Source of the DNA: Chthoniobacterales bacterium
Lineage (GTDB): Bacteria > Verrucomicrobiota > Verrucomicrobiia > Chthoniobacterales > JACTMZ01
Direction: 5' to 3'
Length of the DNA: 35,448 bases
Assembly (NCBI GenBank): GCA_021463515.1
Contig: JAJTYZ010000032.1
Coordinates: 1 to 35,448 of the forward strand
Numbering within the stretch: the first letter of the stretch is position 1; each line of letters opens with the position of its first letter. This document shows, piece after piece, positions 1-10,245 of the stretch. Made by a program: the position numbers and the translations under genes. The notes under the pieces were generated by a model that did not search any database, was not told the DNA's origin, and worked only from the letters and a program-made list of their open reading frames with translations.

Positions 1-74
1 AATATTACTTGCTACATATCGAGACACACTTATTGATTTACAACGACTTACGTGGATTTTAGGGGGAAGTTAGG

Positions 75-488
75 TTAGTGGGTTGCTTCTTGTCGAAGAC
101 TGATGAGTTCCAGCACTTGGGTTTCTTTCAGGTTAAAGAGCCCAAGTCCGGTAAAGTAGCGGTTCGGCCAGCGTTGATGGTTAGCCCCTCGTCCACGCCC
201 TCGGCCTTTCCTGCGTTTTCGCAATATGGATCGTAGCCTCATTCGTAGCCATTGGTCTATTCCTGCTAGCTCGCTGGGATGCGCGTGTTTAAAATATCCA
301 TACCACCCTTTGAGCGTTCGGTTCACGTTGCTCACGATGACTTCTATGCTCTTGCCATTGGTTCGCCGTGCTTGAGGTTTGATGGCCTCTCGCAACTTGC
401 GCTGACTTTTAGGTCGCACGAGTCGCAAGATTTCTCCCCGTTGGATTCGTTTAAACCGATAACCCAAAAAGTCAAAATGACTCTTAAG
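75..488 (-). pseudogene. ltrA-like: Group II intron reverse transcriptase/maturase, C-terminal remnant
   Basis: The open frame begins right after an in-frame TGA (489-491) and reads HFDFLGYRFKR, then a maturase-type block with RTNGKSIEVIV, LKGWYGYFK and RWPNRYF, ending in a basic tail. FDFLGYRF at the end of the RT part and the GWYxYFK / RWPNxYF block are hallmarks of the group II intron maturase-specific (GIIM) domain. Only about 137 codons remain. The whole RT palm with its YADD motif is missing, and no ATG opens the frame. I see no domain V-like hairpin in the 74 bases downstream, although the window ends there. Best read as a 5'-truncated, non-functional intron-encoded protein. The flanking bases 1-74 are AT-rich and hold nothing else I recognise, and 492-597 shows no coherent gene. 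Confidence 0.85.
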
Positions 489-597
489 TCAGATCGGCCC
501 GAACTTGAAAACCTTCATCACTTCGTCACCCAGACGTCGGTGTTGATCTCGGCTTTGAGGGTGGTCTTAAATTTTTGAGCACAGAGAAAAACACCGA

Positions 598-3414
598 TCA
601 TCCCGCCGCAATTAACTCCCGCAAAACAAAGGGCAAAATGCCGCCGTGGCGGTAGTATTCGACTTCAATGGGGGTGTCTATGCGCAGAATGACGGGAACT
701 TCCTGCGTGGTGCCGTCGGCTTTGGTAATGCGGAGGGTTAGTTTTTGACGCGGTTTGATCGTGTCGGAAAGTCCAGTTACATCAAATGTCTCCGAGCCGT
801 CGAGTCCGAGGGTTTTGGCACTGGTTCCGTCTTCAAATTGCAAGGGCAGCACCCCCATGCCTACGAGGTTGGAACGATGGATGCGTTCGTAGCTTTGGGC
901 AACAACGGCTTTGACGCCTAACAACATCGTGCCCTTGGCAGCCCAGTCGCGGCTGGAACCGGTGCCGTATTCTTGGCCAGCGAGAATGACAAGTGGCGTT
1001 CCTTCGACTTTGTATTTTTCCGCAGCATCATAAATGTCCATTACTTTGCCCTCGTGGGCACGCTTGGCAAAATACTTTGTCACGCCACCTTCAACGCCGG
1101 GGACCATGAGGTTTTTAATACGAACGTTGGCGAAGGTTCCGCGTGTCATGACGCGGTCATTTCCGCGGCGTGAGCCGTAGCTATTGAAGTCGGGTTGTTC
1201 GACACCGTGTTCGAGAAGGTAACGACCGGCGGGTGATGCGGGCTTAATGGCACCTGCGGGAGAAATATGATCGGTCGTGACAGAGTCGCCAAAAATTCCC
1301 AAGGGACGCATTCCGACGATGTTGGTGATTTTTCCCGGATGCTTGGCGAAACCTTCAAAAAATGGCGGATGTTGAATGTAGGTGCTCTTGGCATCCCATC
1401 CGTAGAGCTGACCTGCCGATGAAGGAATTTCGTTCCATTTGGGATTTTGTCCGGCGAAGTCGCTATAAAGCTTACGGAAAATCTCCGGTTTAAGTGCCGA
1501 GCGCATGGCGGTGCTAATTTCTTCCAGCGTCGGCCAGAGATCCCGAAGATAGACATCGTTGCCCTCATTATCCTGCCCGAGTGGCTCGCTCGTAAGGTCA
1601 ATATCCACGCGACCCGCAAGTGCGAAGGCGACAACCAGTGGCGGCGACATAAGAAAATTCGCTTTCACGTTTTGGTGAATGCGGGCTTCGAAGTTACGAT
1701 TGCCAGAGAGGACAGACGCGGTGATGAGATCGTGTTCAGTCACGGCAGCCTCCACGGATTGTGGGAGCGGGCCCGAATTACCAATGCAGGTGGTGCAACC
1801 GTAACCCACGATTTGGAAGCCGAGCTGATCGAGGTATGGTTGAAGTCCCGTGGCGGAGAGGTAGTCCTGCACCACACGTGACCCGGGAGCGAGCGACGTT
1901 TTGACCGCCGGTGAAATCGTCAGTCCGCGTTCCACCGCTTTTTTTGCCAACAGTCCTGCGCCCAACATCACGCTGGGATTGCTGGTGTTGGTGCAGCTCG
2001 TGATGGCAGCAATCACGACACTGCCATGGTCGAGCGACGCCGCACCATTGCCTTTGCGCCCTGCCACATTATCCGGCGTGGGGCGGTCACCTTCCATCTC
2101 CTGAACCTGCTTGCGCTCGTCCGCAGGGATTTCAAAACGCTGACGCTCGACTGTAATATTGGCGGGAGCTTGACGTCCGGTAGCCGGCTTATTGTATCCG
2201 CCTTCGGCAACCGGCCTTTCTAACAGCGAGTTGAATGTATTTTTGAGGTCCGGCAAATTGATGCGATCTTGGGGACGTTTGGGGCCGGCCACGCCAGGGT
2301 GAACATCGGCTAAATTGAGTTCGACATCCGTGCTGTAATCAATCTCGCCTTTTTTAGGCATCCCGAACATTTTCTGGGCTTTGAAATAAGCTTCAAACGC
2401 GGCGCACTCTTCTTCGGTACGACCGGTGGCCCGCAAATAATTCACCGATTCCTCATCCACAGGAAAATATCCCATCGTCGCACCATATTCGGGTGCCATG
2501 TTGCCGATGGTCGCACGATCGGGCAGCGGCAAGGAGGCGGCTCCTTCGCCGTAGAACTCCACAAACTTTCCAACGACCTTCACTTTGCGCAGCAGCTCGG
2601 TGACATGCAGAGCGAGATCGGTGGCCGTGACGCCTTCTTGCAGGCGTCCGGTGACATGCACGCCGACAACTTCGGGCGTGAGGAAATAAACCGGTTGCCC
2701 CAACATTCCTGCTTCCGCTTCAATCCCCCCGACGCCCCAACCCACGACGCCGAGTCCGTTGATCATCGTCGTGTGCGAATCCGTCCCGACGAGACTGTCG
2801 GGATAATACAATGTGCCATCTTTGCGAGGCTTAGAAAGGACGCCCTTGGCGAGGTATTCGAGATTTACCTGATGGACAATGCCGATTCCCGGAGGAACGA
2901 CGCCAAATGTCTTAAAAGCTTGCTGCCCCCATTTAAGAAATTGATAGCGTTCGCGGTTGCGCTTGAACTCCATATTGAGGTTCAACTGCATCGCCTCTTT
3001 GCTCCCGAAAAAATCCACCTGAACTGAGTGATCCACCACCAAATCCACAGGAACGAGCGGTTCAATTTTCGACGGATCCTTCCCTGCCGCCGCCATCGCA
3101 TCACGCATTGCCGCCAAGTCCACGAGCAACGGAACGCCGGTAAAATCTTGGAGGACAATCCGCGCCACCACGAAAGGAATCTCCTCCGCCACGGGCTTTT
3201 TGGCATTCCACGCGGCGAGCGTTTTGACGTCCTGTTCCCGCACCTTGCGTCCATCACAATGCCGCAGCACCGATTCTAGCACCACGCGGAGACTGACAGG
3301 CAGGCGCGAGATGCGTCCGAGGCCGGCAGCTTCAAGCTGGGGCAAGGAATAAAATAAACCTTCGCGTCCATGGCCGAGATCAAACTTTTGCAGGGAATCA
3401 AATGTGTCGTTCAT
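598..3414 (-). CDS. acnA: Aconitate hydratase A
   Basis: Interconverts citrate and isocitrate in the TCA cycle in the cytoplasm. The 938-residue product has all aconitase parts. The [4Fe-4S] ligands are Cys474 (SCTNTSNPS), Cys540 and Cys543 ([12 protein letters not shown]), with the same 66/3 spacing as E. coli AcnA. The C-terminal swivel domain carries [16 protein letters not shown] and [15 protein letters not shown]. It is somewhat longer than the usual ~890 residues because of an enlarged linker around residues 370-450. The frame stays open for 125 more codons upstream, but these lie antisense to pyruvate kinase and look non-coding. I start at [11 protein letters not shown] (MEMNDTF at 3420 is equally possible). 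Divergent from pyk with 100 bp between the starts. No clear Shine-Dalgarno. Family assignment is secure; AcnA rather than AcnB follows from the domain order. Confidence 0.97.
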   Translation of the reverse strand: MNDTFDSLQKFDLGHGREGLFYSLPQLEAAGLGRISRLPVSLRVVLESVLRHCDGRKVREQDVKTLAAWNAKKPVAEEIPFVVARIVLQDFTGVPLLVDLAAMRDAMAAAGKDPSKIEPLVPVDLVVDHSVQVDFFGSKEAMQLNLNMEFKRNRERYQFLKWGQQAFKTFGVVPPGIGIVHQVNLEYLAKGVLSKPRKDGTLYYPDSLVGTDSHTTMINGLGVVGWGVGGIEAEAGMLGQPVYFLTPEVVGVHVTGRLQEGVTATDLALHVTELLRKVKVVGKFVEFYGEGAASLPLPDRATIGNMAPEYGATMGYFPVDEESVNYLRATGRTEEECAAFEAYFKAQKMFGMPKKGEIDYSTDVELNLADVHPGVAGPKRPQDRINLPDLKNTFNSLLERPVAEGGYNKPATGRQAPANITVERQRFEIPADERKQVQEMEGDRPTPDNVAGRKGNGAASLDHGSVVIAAITSCTNTSNPSVMLGAGLLAKKAVERGLTISPAVKTSLAPGSRVVQDYLSATGLQPYLDQLGFQIVGYGCTTCIGNSGPLPQSVEAAVTEHDLITASVLSGNRNFEARIHQNVKANFLMSPPLVVAFALAGRVDIDLTSEPLGQDNEGNDVYLRDLWPTLEEISTAMRSALKPEIFRKLYSDFAGQNPKWNEIPSSAGQLYGWDAKSTYIQHPPFFEGFAKHPGKITNIVGMRPLGIFGDSVTTDHISPAGAIKPASPAGRYLLEHGVEQPDFNSYGSRRGNDRVMTRGTFANVRIKNLMVPGVEGGVTKYFAKRAHEGKVMDIYDAAEKYKVEGTPLVILAGQEYGTGSSRDWAAKGTMLLGVKAVVAQSYERIHRSNLVGMGVLPLQFEDGTSAKTLGLDGSETFDVTGLSDTIKPRQKLTLRITKADGTTQEVPVILRIDTPIEVEYYRHGGILPFVLRELIAAG

Positions 3415-3514
3415 CTCCATGCAAGAAACCGCCCCTAGAGCCTTGCGGCAAGTCCAATTTTCCCAAGGCACATCGCTTGACCTTGCTTCCACTCCACGGC
3501 ACCGTTCTTTTTTC

Positions 3515-4918
3515 ATGCGCAAAACCAAGATTGTCTGCACCCTCGGCCCCGCCACCGAGTCACCCGAAACACTCTCCGCTCTCATTGCGACGGGGACGAA
3601 TATTTTTCGTCTGAACATGAGCCATGCTTCGCATGATTGGGTGCGTGCAATCGTCCCGCGCATCCGTGAAGTCGCACGACAAACGTCCGCTAATATTGCC
3701 ATCATGATGGATACCCAAGGTCCGGCGATCCGCACGGGAACGGTGGCTACGAGTCTTAATCTTAAACCCGGAGACATCATTGAGTTCACTGTGCGCGGTG
3801 CACGAAGTGAGGAGCAATATTCGGTAGATGTGAATTACGACGGGCTGGTGGATGACATTGCCGAGGGTGATGTCGTGCTTGTGGACAATGGAAACTTACA
3901 CATGAAAGTTCTTGGAAAAGCAGAAAATCGCGTGCGTTGTGAGGTTCTTACAAAAGGCGTACTTGGCTCACGTCGCCACATCAATTTGCCCGGTGTGAAA
4001 GTCAATTTACCGCCGCTCACCGAAAAGGACATTCACGATATGAAACTCGGCGTGGAGCTAAACGTGGATTACTTTGCACTAAGTTTTTGCCGTGAGGCAG
4101 CGGATATTGAGGTCATGCGGAAAGAGCTTCGTCGGCTGGGAAGTGACACTCACATTATTGCCAAAATCGAAGACCAACATGCCGTCCAATATGTCAAAGA
4201 CATCATTGCCGCCGCAGATGCGATCATGGTTGCGCGAGGTGACCTTGGGATTGAATGTCCGATGGAAGAACTCCCCATTATTCAACGCCGCATCGTAAAA
4301 CTCTGCCTCAAAATCGGGACGCCCGTCATTGTGGCCACCCACATGCTGGAATCCATGATTATCAATCCCCTCCCCACACGTGCGGAAATCACCGATGTGG
4401 CCAATGCCGTTTTTGAGCAAGCCGACGCCATTATGCTCAGTGGAGAAACAAGTGTCGGGCGTTATCCCGTGGCGTGTGTCGAAGTTTTTGATCGTGTGGC
4501 GCGACGCATTGAACGTAGCGGTGGCGCGGACTTTGCCTCCGGTGTTCCCGCCGACGGCCCTCGAGAAAAAACAGCCGCAGCCGCCGTGAGTATTGCCAAT
4601 GATTTTCCTCACTCAAAAATTGTCGTCTTCACCTTTCACGGGTACATGGCACGCTTTGTGGCCCACCTGCGCCCAAGACATGCGCCCATCCACGCTTTTA
4701 CTCCCGATGAGCGCGTCTGCCGTCGTATGGCTCTGTGGTATGACGTGCAAGCGCACCGTATGAAATTTCACCCCGAGCCTGACAAAAATGTCTTTGCTGC
4801 CGAAGAAGCACTCCTGCTTAAAGGCCTCGCCACCTCCGGCGATCATCTCATTGTCGTCACCGACATCGTCGAAGGCGACAGACGTCATGCGTCGGTGCAA
4901 TTACGAGTGATTCCGTAA
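3515..4918 (+). CDS. pyk: Pyruvate kinase
   Basis: Transfers phosphate from phosphoenolpyruvate to ADP, the last step of glycolysis. The 467-residue protein starts [16 protein letters not shown], the typical N-terminus, and has [21 protein letters not shown] (usual form DTKGPEIRTG), the active-site region [11 protein letters not shown] / [11 protein letters not shown], and the [20 protein letters not shown] and [12 protein letters not shown] blocks. The C-terminal allosteric domain is complete. The frame is open 37 codons further upstream into acnA on the other strand, but only the ATG at 3515 gives the family N-terminus. Bases 4916-4938 can form a 6-bp stem (TAAGGG/CCCTTA) that begins in the stop codon. 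It lacks a following T-tract, so I do not call it a terminator. Confidence 0.97.
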   Translation: MRKTKIVCTLGPATESPETLSALIATGTNIFRLNMSHASHDWVRAIVPRIREVARQTSANIAIMMDTQGPAIRTGTVATSLNLKPGDIIEFTVRGARSEEQYSVDVNYDGLVDDIAEGDVVLVDNGNLHMKVLGKAENRVRCEVLTKGVLGSRRHINLPGVKVNLPPLTEKDIHDMKLGVELNVDYFALSFCREAADIEVMRKELRRLGSDTHIIAKIEDQHAVQYVKDIIAAADAIMVARGDLGIECPMEELPIIQRRIVKLCLKIGTPVIVATHMLESMIINPLPTRAEITDVANAVFEQADAIMLSGETSVGRYPVACVEVFDRVARRIERSGGADFASGVPADGPREKTAAAAVSIANDFPHSKIVVFTFHGYMARFVAHLRPRHAPIHAFTPDERVCRRMALWYDVQAHRMKFHPEPDKNVFAAEEALLLKGLATSGDHLIVVTDIVEGDRRHASVQLRVIP

Positions 4919-5003
4919 GGGTCACTAGATAGCCCTTAAGCAAACGATCGTGCCCCTTGGCTTTTTTTGACGGGTGACGCTCTCGGAACTTTACGCTTGG
5001 GGT

Positions 5004-5861
5004 TTAGGCCGGGCGTGGTGTTGCTGCTGATGATGATGCGGGTGGTTCCTCGCATTTTGTGAGGGCACGGCGCATTTTTAGTAGTGCCATGTTTTGCAAC
5101 TGACGAATACGCTCTCGCGTCACGCCGAACTTGCGCCCGACTTCCTCCAGCGTCCGCTCGCGTCCGCCGCCAAGTCCGAAACGAAAAGCCAAAATCCGAC
5201 GCTCGCGTTTATCCAACTTTTCCAGCAGTCCGCCCACTTCTTCACGCAGGTCTTTATCACGCAGAACTTCAAAGGGATGCTCGGCGCGGTCATCTTTCAC
5301 GAGGTCACCGAAGGGCGTTTCATCCTCGGAATTAATCTGCGCATCGAGCGACGCCGGACGTATGCCCACGCTTTTCAAATGCGTCACTTTCGCTACCGAG
5401 AGACCCAGCTCTTCTGCCAACTCCTCATCGGTAGGCTCGCGGCCAAGTTCCTCGGTCATGTGCGCGGCAACGCGGCGAATTTTACTAATTTTATCCACGA
5501 GGTGAACGGGCAGGCGGATTGTTTTGCTTTGATTGGCGAGGGCACGCTTGATGGCTTGCTTAATCCACCATGCGGCATAGGTGCTGAGCTTGCCGCCTTT
5601 TTGAGGGTCAAAGCGCTCCACTGCTTTCATAAGGCCAATGTTACCTTCAGAAATTAAATCCGGCAGCGGCAGACCATAGTTGTTGAAATCGTTGGCAATT
5701 TTGACCACGAGGCGCAGGTTGGCTTCGATCATTTTTTGACGTGCCATTTTATTGCCGCGCTTAATTTGGCCCGCCAACTTGACCTCCTCCGCCGCCGTCA
5801 AAAGCGGCACTTGGCCGATTTCGCGGAGATACAGCCCCATGTTGGTTTCCGGAGAGTTCAT
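5004..5861 (-). CDS. RNA polymerase sigma factor, sigma-70 family (RpoD/RpoS-like)
   Basis: Promoter-recognition subunit of RNA polymerase, 285 residues. Region 1.2 (GLYLREIGQVPLLTAAEEV) is followed by region 2 with FDPQKGGKLSTYAAWWIKQ and AIKRALANQSKTIRLPVH, region 3 (MTEELGREPTDEELAEELGL) and region 4 with RTLEEVGRKFGVTRERIRQ, the helix-turn-helix for the -35 element. There is no long region 1.1 or non-conserved region as in primary RpoD. The size matches group 1/2 factors of RpoS or small SigA type, so it may be an alternative rather than the main sigma factor. The frame extends upstream to a TTG at 5924, but that extension (rich in Ser, Cys and Thr) is not family-like, so I start at ATG 5861. 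No Shine-Dalgarno. A perfect inverted repeat lies 33-54 bases upstream (separate entry). Confidence 0.93.
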   Translation of the reverse strand: MNSPETNMGLYLREIGQVPLLTAAEEVKLAGQIKRGNKMARQKMIEANLRLVVKIANDFNNYGLPLPDLISEGNIGLMKAVERFDPQKGGKLSTYAAWWIKQAIKRALANQSKTIRLPVHLVDKISKIRRVAAHMTEELGREPTDEELAEELGLSVAKVTHLKSVGIRPASLDAQINSEDETPFGDLVKDDRAEHPFEVLRDKDLREEVGGLLEKLDKRERRILAFRFGLGGGRERTLEEVGRKFGVTRERIRQLQNMALLKMRRALTKCEEPPASSSAATPRPA

Positions 5862-5893
5862 AGAGGTATTTTTCAATGTGATTTCTTTGCTAG

Positions 5894-5915
5894 TGTTCGA
5901 CAAACAACTCGAACA
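5894..5915. promoter_or_regulatory. Perfect inverted repeat upstream of the sigma factor gene (candidate operator)
   Basis: TGTTCGA-N8-TCGAACA has 7-bp arms with no mismatch and sits 33-54 bp ahead of the chosen sigma-factor start, in the 104-bp gap after the SRAP gene. A second small hairpin, CTTTTC-N6-GAAAAG (5948-5965), directly follows the SRAP stop codon. The 22-bp symmetry resembles a dimeric repressor site. Its GTTC/GAAC half-sites recall LexA/DinR-type boxes, but the 8-base spacer does not match the Gram-positive box (GAAC-N4-GTTC) and I see no second copy in front of umuD. Function is inferred. It could equally be an RNA hairpin in the leader. Confidence 0.4.
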
Positions 5916-5965
5916 AGCGTTCAAAATGATGAGCTAAAGCATCTGCACTTTTCGTTCAAGAAAAG

Positions 5966-6658
5966 CTAGGCGTCACCAAAAAAATCGGATTGTAAAGTCA
6001 GGGGTGTTTCCGGTGCCGCTTGAATTAAATCGGGACCATCATTTCGCACATTTCCAACCGCACGATTCACCGGCCACGAGGCAAGCGTCCCACAGGGAGC
6101 AGGCACGAGAAATTCTGACTTCTCTTGGTCTGTGAGTGGCGCGGAGCTCAGCCATCTTGGCCACTGCTCACGCGGAAGGATGAGAGGCATACGGTCATGC
6201 ACGGCACCTGTGTCACCATTGGCTGCAGTCGTAATGATGCACGCACTTAATCCCGCATCATCCCCCTCCTCATAGATTCCACCCAGCGCGAGAGGGGCAT
6301 CATCGGCTCGGGTAAAATAGAATGGCTGCTTATCGGGTTTACGCCATTCGTAATATCCACGGGCAGGAATAAGACATCGTCGCGTCTTAAAAGCGGAACG
6401 AAAACTTGGGCGCGTACTCACCGTTTCCGCACGAGCATTGTAGAGAAGTTTGCTTGATTCGGGAGGTGCCCACGAGGGTTTAAAGTTCCAAACAGCCTCG
6501 GCAACTTCCCTCTCGCCTCGCACATCATTTCGAATCATCGCGACATGGGAAGTCGGCGCGACATTATATCCTCCGAGCTGCCGATACTTCACTTTTTCCG
6601 ATTCCGTAACGTCAAAGGAAGAAAACTCAATCCCACGGGTATTCATGCGTCCACACAT
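5966..6658 (-). CDS. yedK-like: SRAP-domain protein (YedK/HMCES family), abasic-site DNA-protein crosslinker
   Basis: SRAP proteins form a thiazolidine crosslink through Cys2 to abasic sites in single-stranded DNA, shielding them during replication. This 230-residue protein starts MCGR with Cys2, and has Asn32 (YNVAPT), NARAET (74-79), CLIPARGYYEW with Glu104, and HDRMPLIL with His154, matching the catalytic Cys/Asn/Glu/His set of E. coli YedK. It is preceded by one of the few strong Shine-Dalgarno sequences in the window (AGGAGG, 7 bases before the ATG). It is third in a minus-strand run umuD-umuC-SRAP, 32 bp behind umuC. That fits a joint DNA-damage role. Family assignment is firm; shared regulation is inferred. 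Confidence 0.95.
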   Translation of the reverse strand: MCGRMNTRGIEFSSFDVTESEKVKYRQLGGYNVAPTSHVAMIRNDVRGEREVAEAVWNFKPSWAPPESSKLLYNARAETVSTRPSFRSAFKTRRCLIPARGYYEWRKPDKQPFYFTRADDAPLALGGIYEEGDDAGLSACIITTAANGDTGAVHDRMPLILPREQWPRWLSSAPLTDQEKSEFLVPAPCGTLASWPVNRAVGNVRNDGPDLIQAAPETPLTLQSDFFGDA

Positions 6659-6690
6659 AACAGCCCTCCTCTCTAGTTGCAGAGTGTTGC

Positions 6691-7926
6691 TTAAGCTTTG
6701 GCGATAGGAAGTTCATGAACATGGGTCGTCCAGCGGTGGCTTTTGTATTCCGCCCGCAATTGCCAACTTTCATCATAGCCCATCGAGCCCCAGCGAACAG
6801 CACCATGGAGGCTATCCACGGCAGCTTGCAGGCGATTTCGCGTTTCCCAATTTTTCTTAGGCTCCAATAAATCGAGCTGCGTGCGTTGACTTAAATCCTG
6901 AAGAACAACGCCAACTTTCTTAAATTGGAACCCGGGTTTCCAAATTTTGCGCAGTAATTCAAGAGCCACCGCTATCAATGCAGGCGCATAGTTTGTGGCT
7001 TCGTGGATGACGGTGATCATGGAAGGATTGTACTGAGGTTGATCGGGGCGGTGGCAATTGGTGAGGAGAAAGACTTGCACGGCGGCACAAACCAAACCTT
7101 GTTCGCGCAATTTTTCACTCACACGATTGGTGTAAGATGCGAGGGGAATTTCAATATCTTCAAGATGTGTGAGAGGGCGACCAAAAGATTTTGCGGAGAC
7201 AAATTGTTTTTGAAGCGGCGGGATTTCCTGCAAGGACAGACAGGAAATTCCCTGTAATTCATAAAGCATACGAAGTCCCACGACGCCCATGGACTTTTGG
7301 ACATCTCTTGGATTCATTAAGGAAAAATCCCGTGCGGTGATAATTTTTTTCGCAAGCAAACGAGCTTCGTGCTGAGGGCCAATGCCCCAGAGCTTACCCA
7401 CAGGAAGTTTGTCGAGCCACTCCTCACGATTTTCCGGCGTGATGTGCAAGACGCCCACATCGCGACGATGGTGCTTGGCGAGGCGATTGGCGGCTTTCGC
7501 TAAACATTTCGTTTGTCCAATACCAATGGAAATCGGAAGCCCCGTCCACTGCTTGACCTTGGCCCTGATCCTATAGCAATGCGCGTCGGGCTGTGAGATT
7601 CCGCGCAAATTTAAGAACATCTCGTCAATGGAATAGACCTCACACGATGGCACCTCCGACGCGAGTACTTGGTGCATACGTTGACTCATGTCGCCATAGA
7701 GCGTGTAGTTTGAAGAAAAAACTTTCACGCCATGCCGCTGTATCAACGCACGCATCTTAAATGCCACGCTCCCCATTTTAATCCCGAGAGCCTTTGCTTC
7801 CTCGCTCCGCGCCACGATACAGCCGTCATTGTTGCTCAATACAACCACGGGAACGCCTTCCAGCCTCGGTTGAAAAACTCGCTCGCAAGAAGCGAAAAAA
7901 TTATTCCCATCCGCCAGCGCAATCAT
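6691..7926 (-). CDS. umuC: DNA polymerase V catalytic subunit UmuC (Y family)
   Basis: Translesion polymerase of 411 residues. The Y-family palm has Asp6 ([17 protein letters not shown]) and the catalytic Asp101-Glu102 pair ([11 protein letters not shown]). The steric-gate position is a Phe (residue 10 or 11). [15 protein letters not shown] is the classic UmuC block. Helix-hairpin-helix ([16 protein letters not shown]) and little-finger regions follow, and the C-terminus ([19 protein letters not shown]) is the DUF4113 tail typical of UmuC/MucB/SamB rather than DinB. It starts 3 bases after the umuD stop, so the two are almost certainly co-translated as in umuDC operons. No frameshift or missing catalytic residue. 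Confidence 0.96.
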   Translation of the reverse strand: MIALADGNNFFASCERVFQPRLEGVPVVVLSNNDGCIVARSEEAKALGIKMGSVAFKMRALIQRHGVKVFSSNYTLYGDMSQRMHQVLASEVPSCEVYSIDEMFLNLRGISQPDAHCYRIRAKVKQWTGLPISIGIGQTKCLAKAANRLAKHHRRDVGVLHITPENREEWLDKLPVGKLWGIGPQHEARLLAKKIITARDFSLMNPRDVQKSMGVVGLRMLYELQGISCLSLQEIPPLQKQFVSAKSFGRPLTHLEDIEIPLASYTNRVSEKLREQGLVCAAVQVFLLTNCHRPDQPQYNPSMITVIHEATNYAPALIAVALELLRKIWKPGFQFKKVGVVLQDLSQRTQLDLLEPKKNWETRNRLQAAVDSLHGAVRWGSMGYDESWQLRAEYKSHRWTTHVHELPIAKA

Positions 7927-7929
7927 GGC

Positions 7930-8370
7930 TTATCGCAGCGTGTGAATAACGTGTTTCACGACGCCCCAAATTTTATTTTCTGAGCAGTCCGAAACCTCCA
8001 TGGGCGGGAATGAGGCGTTGGCAGATTCGAGAAAGCAGCGCCCGCCACGATACACGAGTCGCTTTAGACAAAACTCATCATCCACCACAGCCACAACAAT
8101 GCGGCCATGGGAGGGCGGGAGTGCTCGGTCCACGATGGCAATATCGCCATCCAAAATCCCCGCATCCTTCATCGAGTGACCTTCGACCTTAATTAAAAAG
8201 GTGGCCGCAGGATGCTCAATGAGCATGTCCTGCAATGACAAAGAGCCTTCCAAATAATCGTCCGCAGGACTCGGAAATCCGGCGCGAACTCCGCCGTCAA
8301 AAAAAGGAATTTCCTCGGAGGAGAGGAGATCTTCAGCGGGGCCAAGGACGGTGACGCGCATTTCCTTCAT
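7930..8370 (-). CDS. umuD: UmuD, self-cleaving S24-family subunit of DNA polymerase V
   Basis: After RecA-stimulated self-cleavage, UmuD' pairs with UmuC to form Pol V. The 146-residue protein has an Ala30-Gly31 cleavage site ([14 protein letters not shown]) and the Ser/Lys dyad Ser66 ([11 protein letters not shown]) and Lys103 (FCLKRLVY). The 37-residue Ser-Lys spacing equals that of E. coli UmuD (Ser60/Lys97). It has no DNA-binding domain, so it is not LexA. First gene of the umuD-umuC-SRAP run and divergent from comM across 81 bp. In that gap I see a CTTGTT-N29-AACAAG symmetry (8402-8442), but no CTGT-N8-ACAG or GAAC-N4-GTTC SOS box, so damage control is expected from the family but not shown here. 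Confidence 0.96.
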   Translation of the reverse strand: MKEMRVTVLGPAEDLLSSEEIPFFDGGVRAGFPSPADDYLEGSLSLQDMLIEHPAATFLIKVEGHSMKDAGILDGDIAIVDRALPPSHGRIVVAVVDDEFCLKRLVYRGGRCFLESANASFPPMEVSDCSENKIWGVVKHVIHTLR

Positions 8371-8451
8371 TTACAAGCGAGGCGAGAAAAAAGCGAGACT
8401 CCTTGTTTCCATTGGTATCGGCCTCCATTCTCGCATAACAAGATAAGTGAC

Positions 8452-9987
8452 ATGCTCACCAAGGTTTTTTCTGCGGCACTTTACGGGGCGGATGCCATTG
8501 AAGTGGAAATCGAGGTCAACGAAGGCAGCGGCGATCCCAAAGTTGTTCTCGTCGGACTCCCGGACGCCGCCGTCAAAGAAAGCAAAGACCGCGTCACCAC
8601 CGCCATTGCCAACAGCGGCTACCGCTGGCCACGCGGGCGAACCACGATCAATCTCGCGCCGGCGGACATTAAAAAAGAAGGGCCAAGTTTTGATCTTCCG
8701 ATTGCCTTGGGAATGCTCTCAATCGTTCACGGGCGCGATCTTCCACGGTTGGCGGATTGCTGCATCACGGGAGAGCTCGCCCTCACCGGTGCCATTCGTC
8801 CGGTCAAGGGCGTTCTGCCCATGGCGCTCGAAGCGCGTCGCCAAGGAAAGCCCGTTTTCATCGTGCCCGAGGAAAACGCACCCGAGGCTTCCGTCGTGCA
8901 AGGACTCTCGGTGCATGGCGTAAAAAACTTGCGCGAATGTTTTGAGTTCCTCGATGGACAACGTCAAATCCCCGCCACCATTTCCGATCTCGATGCCGTA
9001 TTTCACCGCAACCAGAACTCGGACATAGATTTTGCCGATGTGAAGGGGCAGGCCGGTGTGAAGCGTGCTTTTGAAGTTGCTGCTGCGGGCGGACACAATT
9101 TGCTCGTTCTTGGTGCTCCGGGTGCTGGTAAAAGTATGTTGGCAAAGCGCATTCCCACGATCATGCCGCCGATGACTTTGGAGGAAGCTATTGAAACGAC
9201 GAAGATTCATAGCGTTTGCGGCTTACTCTCGGGAAAACACAACTTTGTCGCCGTGCGTCCGTTTCGCTCCCCGCATCATACCATCTCCGATGCGGGACTT
9301 CTCGGCGGCTCTACCAATCCGACGCCAGGGGAAGTCAGCCTCTCCCATCACGGCGTCCTTTTTCTCGACGAACTTCCCGAATTTAAACGCTCCACGCTCG
9401 AAGTGTTGCGTCAACCTCTCGAAGATGGTTGCGTCACCATTTCACGGGCAGCCGGAAGCCTGACTTTTCCGGCGGATATCATGTTGGTGGCTGCGATGAA
9501 TCCGTGCCCGTGCGGATTTTTTGGGCATCCAAAGCGTGATTGTCATTGCACGCAGACGCAAATTGAGCGTTACCGTCAGCGCATTTCCGGCCCGCTTCTC
9601 GACCGCATTGATATCCATATCGAAGCACCGCCGGTGGAATACGATCAGCTTACCTCTACAGCACCTGCAGAATCATCAGCGGCGGTGCGTGCGCGGGTGG
9701 AGCGTGTTCGCGCTATCCAAGCCGCACGCTTTCAGGGCTCTCTCTCCCCCGCCCTCAACGCCCGTATGCAGCCACGGCACATGCGGAAATTTTGCGTCAT
9801 TTCGGACACCTGCCATAGCTTACTAAAACACGCGATGGAAGACCTGCATTTGAGTGCGCGGGCTCACGATCGCATTTTGAAAGTTGCCCGCACCATTGCG
9901 GACCTTGCGGAGTCCGAAAACATCACCGAAGACCACCTCCTCGAAGCTCTCCAATACCGCAGTCTTGATCGTTCGCTCTGGATGTAG
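8452..9987 (+). CDS. comM: ComM/YifB-family AAA+ ATPase (Mg-chelatase-like)
   Basis: Hexameric AAA+ helicase that promotes branch migration during recombination of transformed DNA (ComM), a family formerly annotated as magnesium chelatase. The 511 residues start with the Lon-like N-domain ([20 protein letters not shown]). Next come the AAA+ core with Walker A GAPGAGKS (221-228) and Walker [12 protein letters not shown] (about 301-311), then a zinc-like Cys cluster ([18 protein letters not shown]) and the C-terminal Mg_chelatase_C helix bundle ([19 protein letters not shown]). Full length. Divergent from umuD. The 258 bp to the next gene hold no clear terminator, only a repeated GCGTCAAAA word (10038-10046 and 10081-10089). 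Confidence 0.95.
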   Translation: MLTKVFSAALYGADAIEVEIEVNEGSGDPKVVLVGLPDAAVKESKDRVTTAIANSGYRWPRGRTTINLAPADIKKEGPSFDLPIALGMLSIVHGRDLPRLADCCITGELALTGAIRPVKGVLPMALEARRQGKPVFIVPEENAPEASVVQGLSVHGVKNLRECFEFLDGQRQIPATISDLDAVFHRNQNSDIDFADVKGQAGVKRAFEVAAAGGHNLLVLGAPGAGKSMLAKRIPTIMPPMTLEEAIETTKIHSVCGLLSGKHNFVAVRPFRSPHHTISDAGLLGGSTNPTPGEVSLSHHGVLFLDELPEFKRSTLEVLRQPLEDGCVTISRAAGSLTFPADIMLVAAMNPCPCGFFGHPKRDCHCTQTQIERYRQRISGPLLDRIDIHIEAPPVEYDQLTSTAPAESSAAVRARVERVRAIQAARFQGSLSPALNARMQPRHMRKFCVISDTCHSLLKHAMEDLHLSARAHDRILKVARTIADLAESENITEDHLLEALQYRSLDRSLWM

Positions 9988-10245
9988 AAACAATGCCGAA
10001 AGGTTGCGTTTTCCATTTTTATTGAGCCTCTCTTTAGGCGTCAAAAATTCCCCCATTTTTCCGCAGCGCAAGCTTCCCATCGCGTCAAAAGCATTTAGTA
10101 TGCGAGGCGATTGCTTTCTTGGCATCCATCTGTCTTCTTTACGAAAAATCTATGGTCGCCCTTCGGCTCCAGAAAAACGTGCCGCCGTCCCTCTCCGGCT
10201 TTCAACGCCTTTTGCCCGTACAACACCTCACCCTACCACATCACG

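Noticed and set aside
3415-3789. 125-codon upstream extension of the aconitase frame
   Set aside because: It lies antisense to the N-terminus of pyruvate kinase and the added residues look random. Family alignment starts near 3414.
4079-4612. 177-codon minus-strand frame inside pyk
   Set aside because: Antisense to conserved pyruvate kinase motifs. Composition is Gly/Asp/His-rich, without domain pattern.
4916-4938. TAAGGG/CCCTTA hairpin after pyk as terminator
   Set aside because: Short A/T-closed stem with an 11-base loop and no adjacent T-tract.
5862-5924. TTG-started N-terminal extension of the sigma factor
   Set aside because: It would be translated across a perfect inverted repeat and is unlike region 1 of sigma-70 proteins.
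8402-8442. CTTGTT-N29-AACAAG symmetry between umuD and comM as an SOS box
   Set aside because: The spacer is too long for a LexA dimer site and the arms are only 6 bp, so it may be chance.
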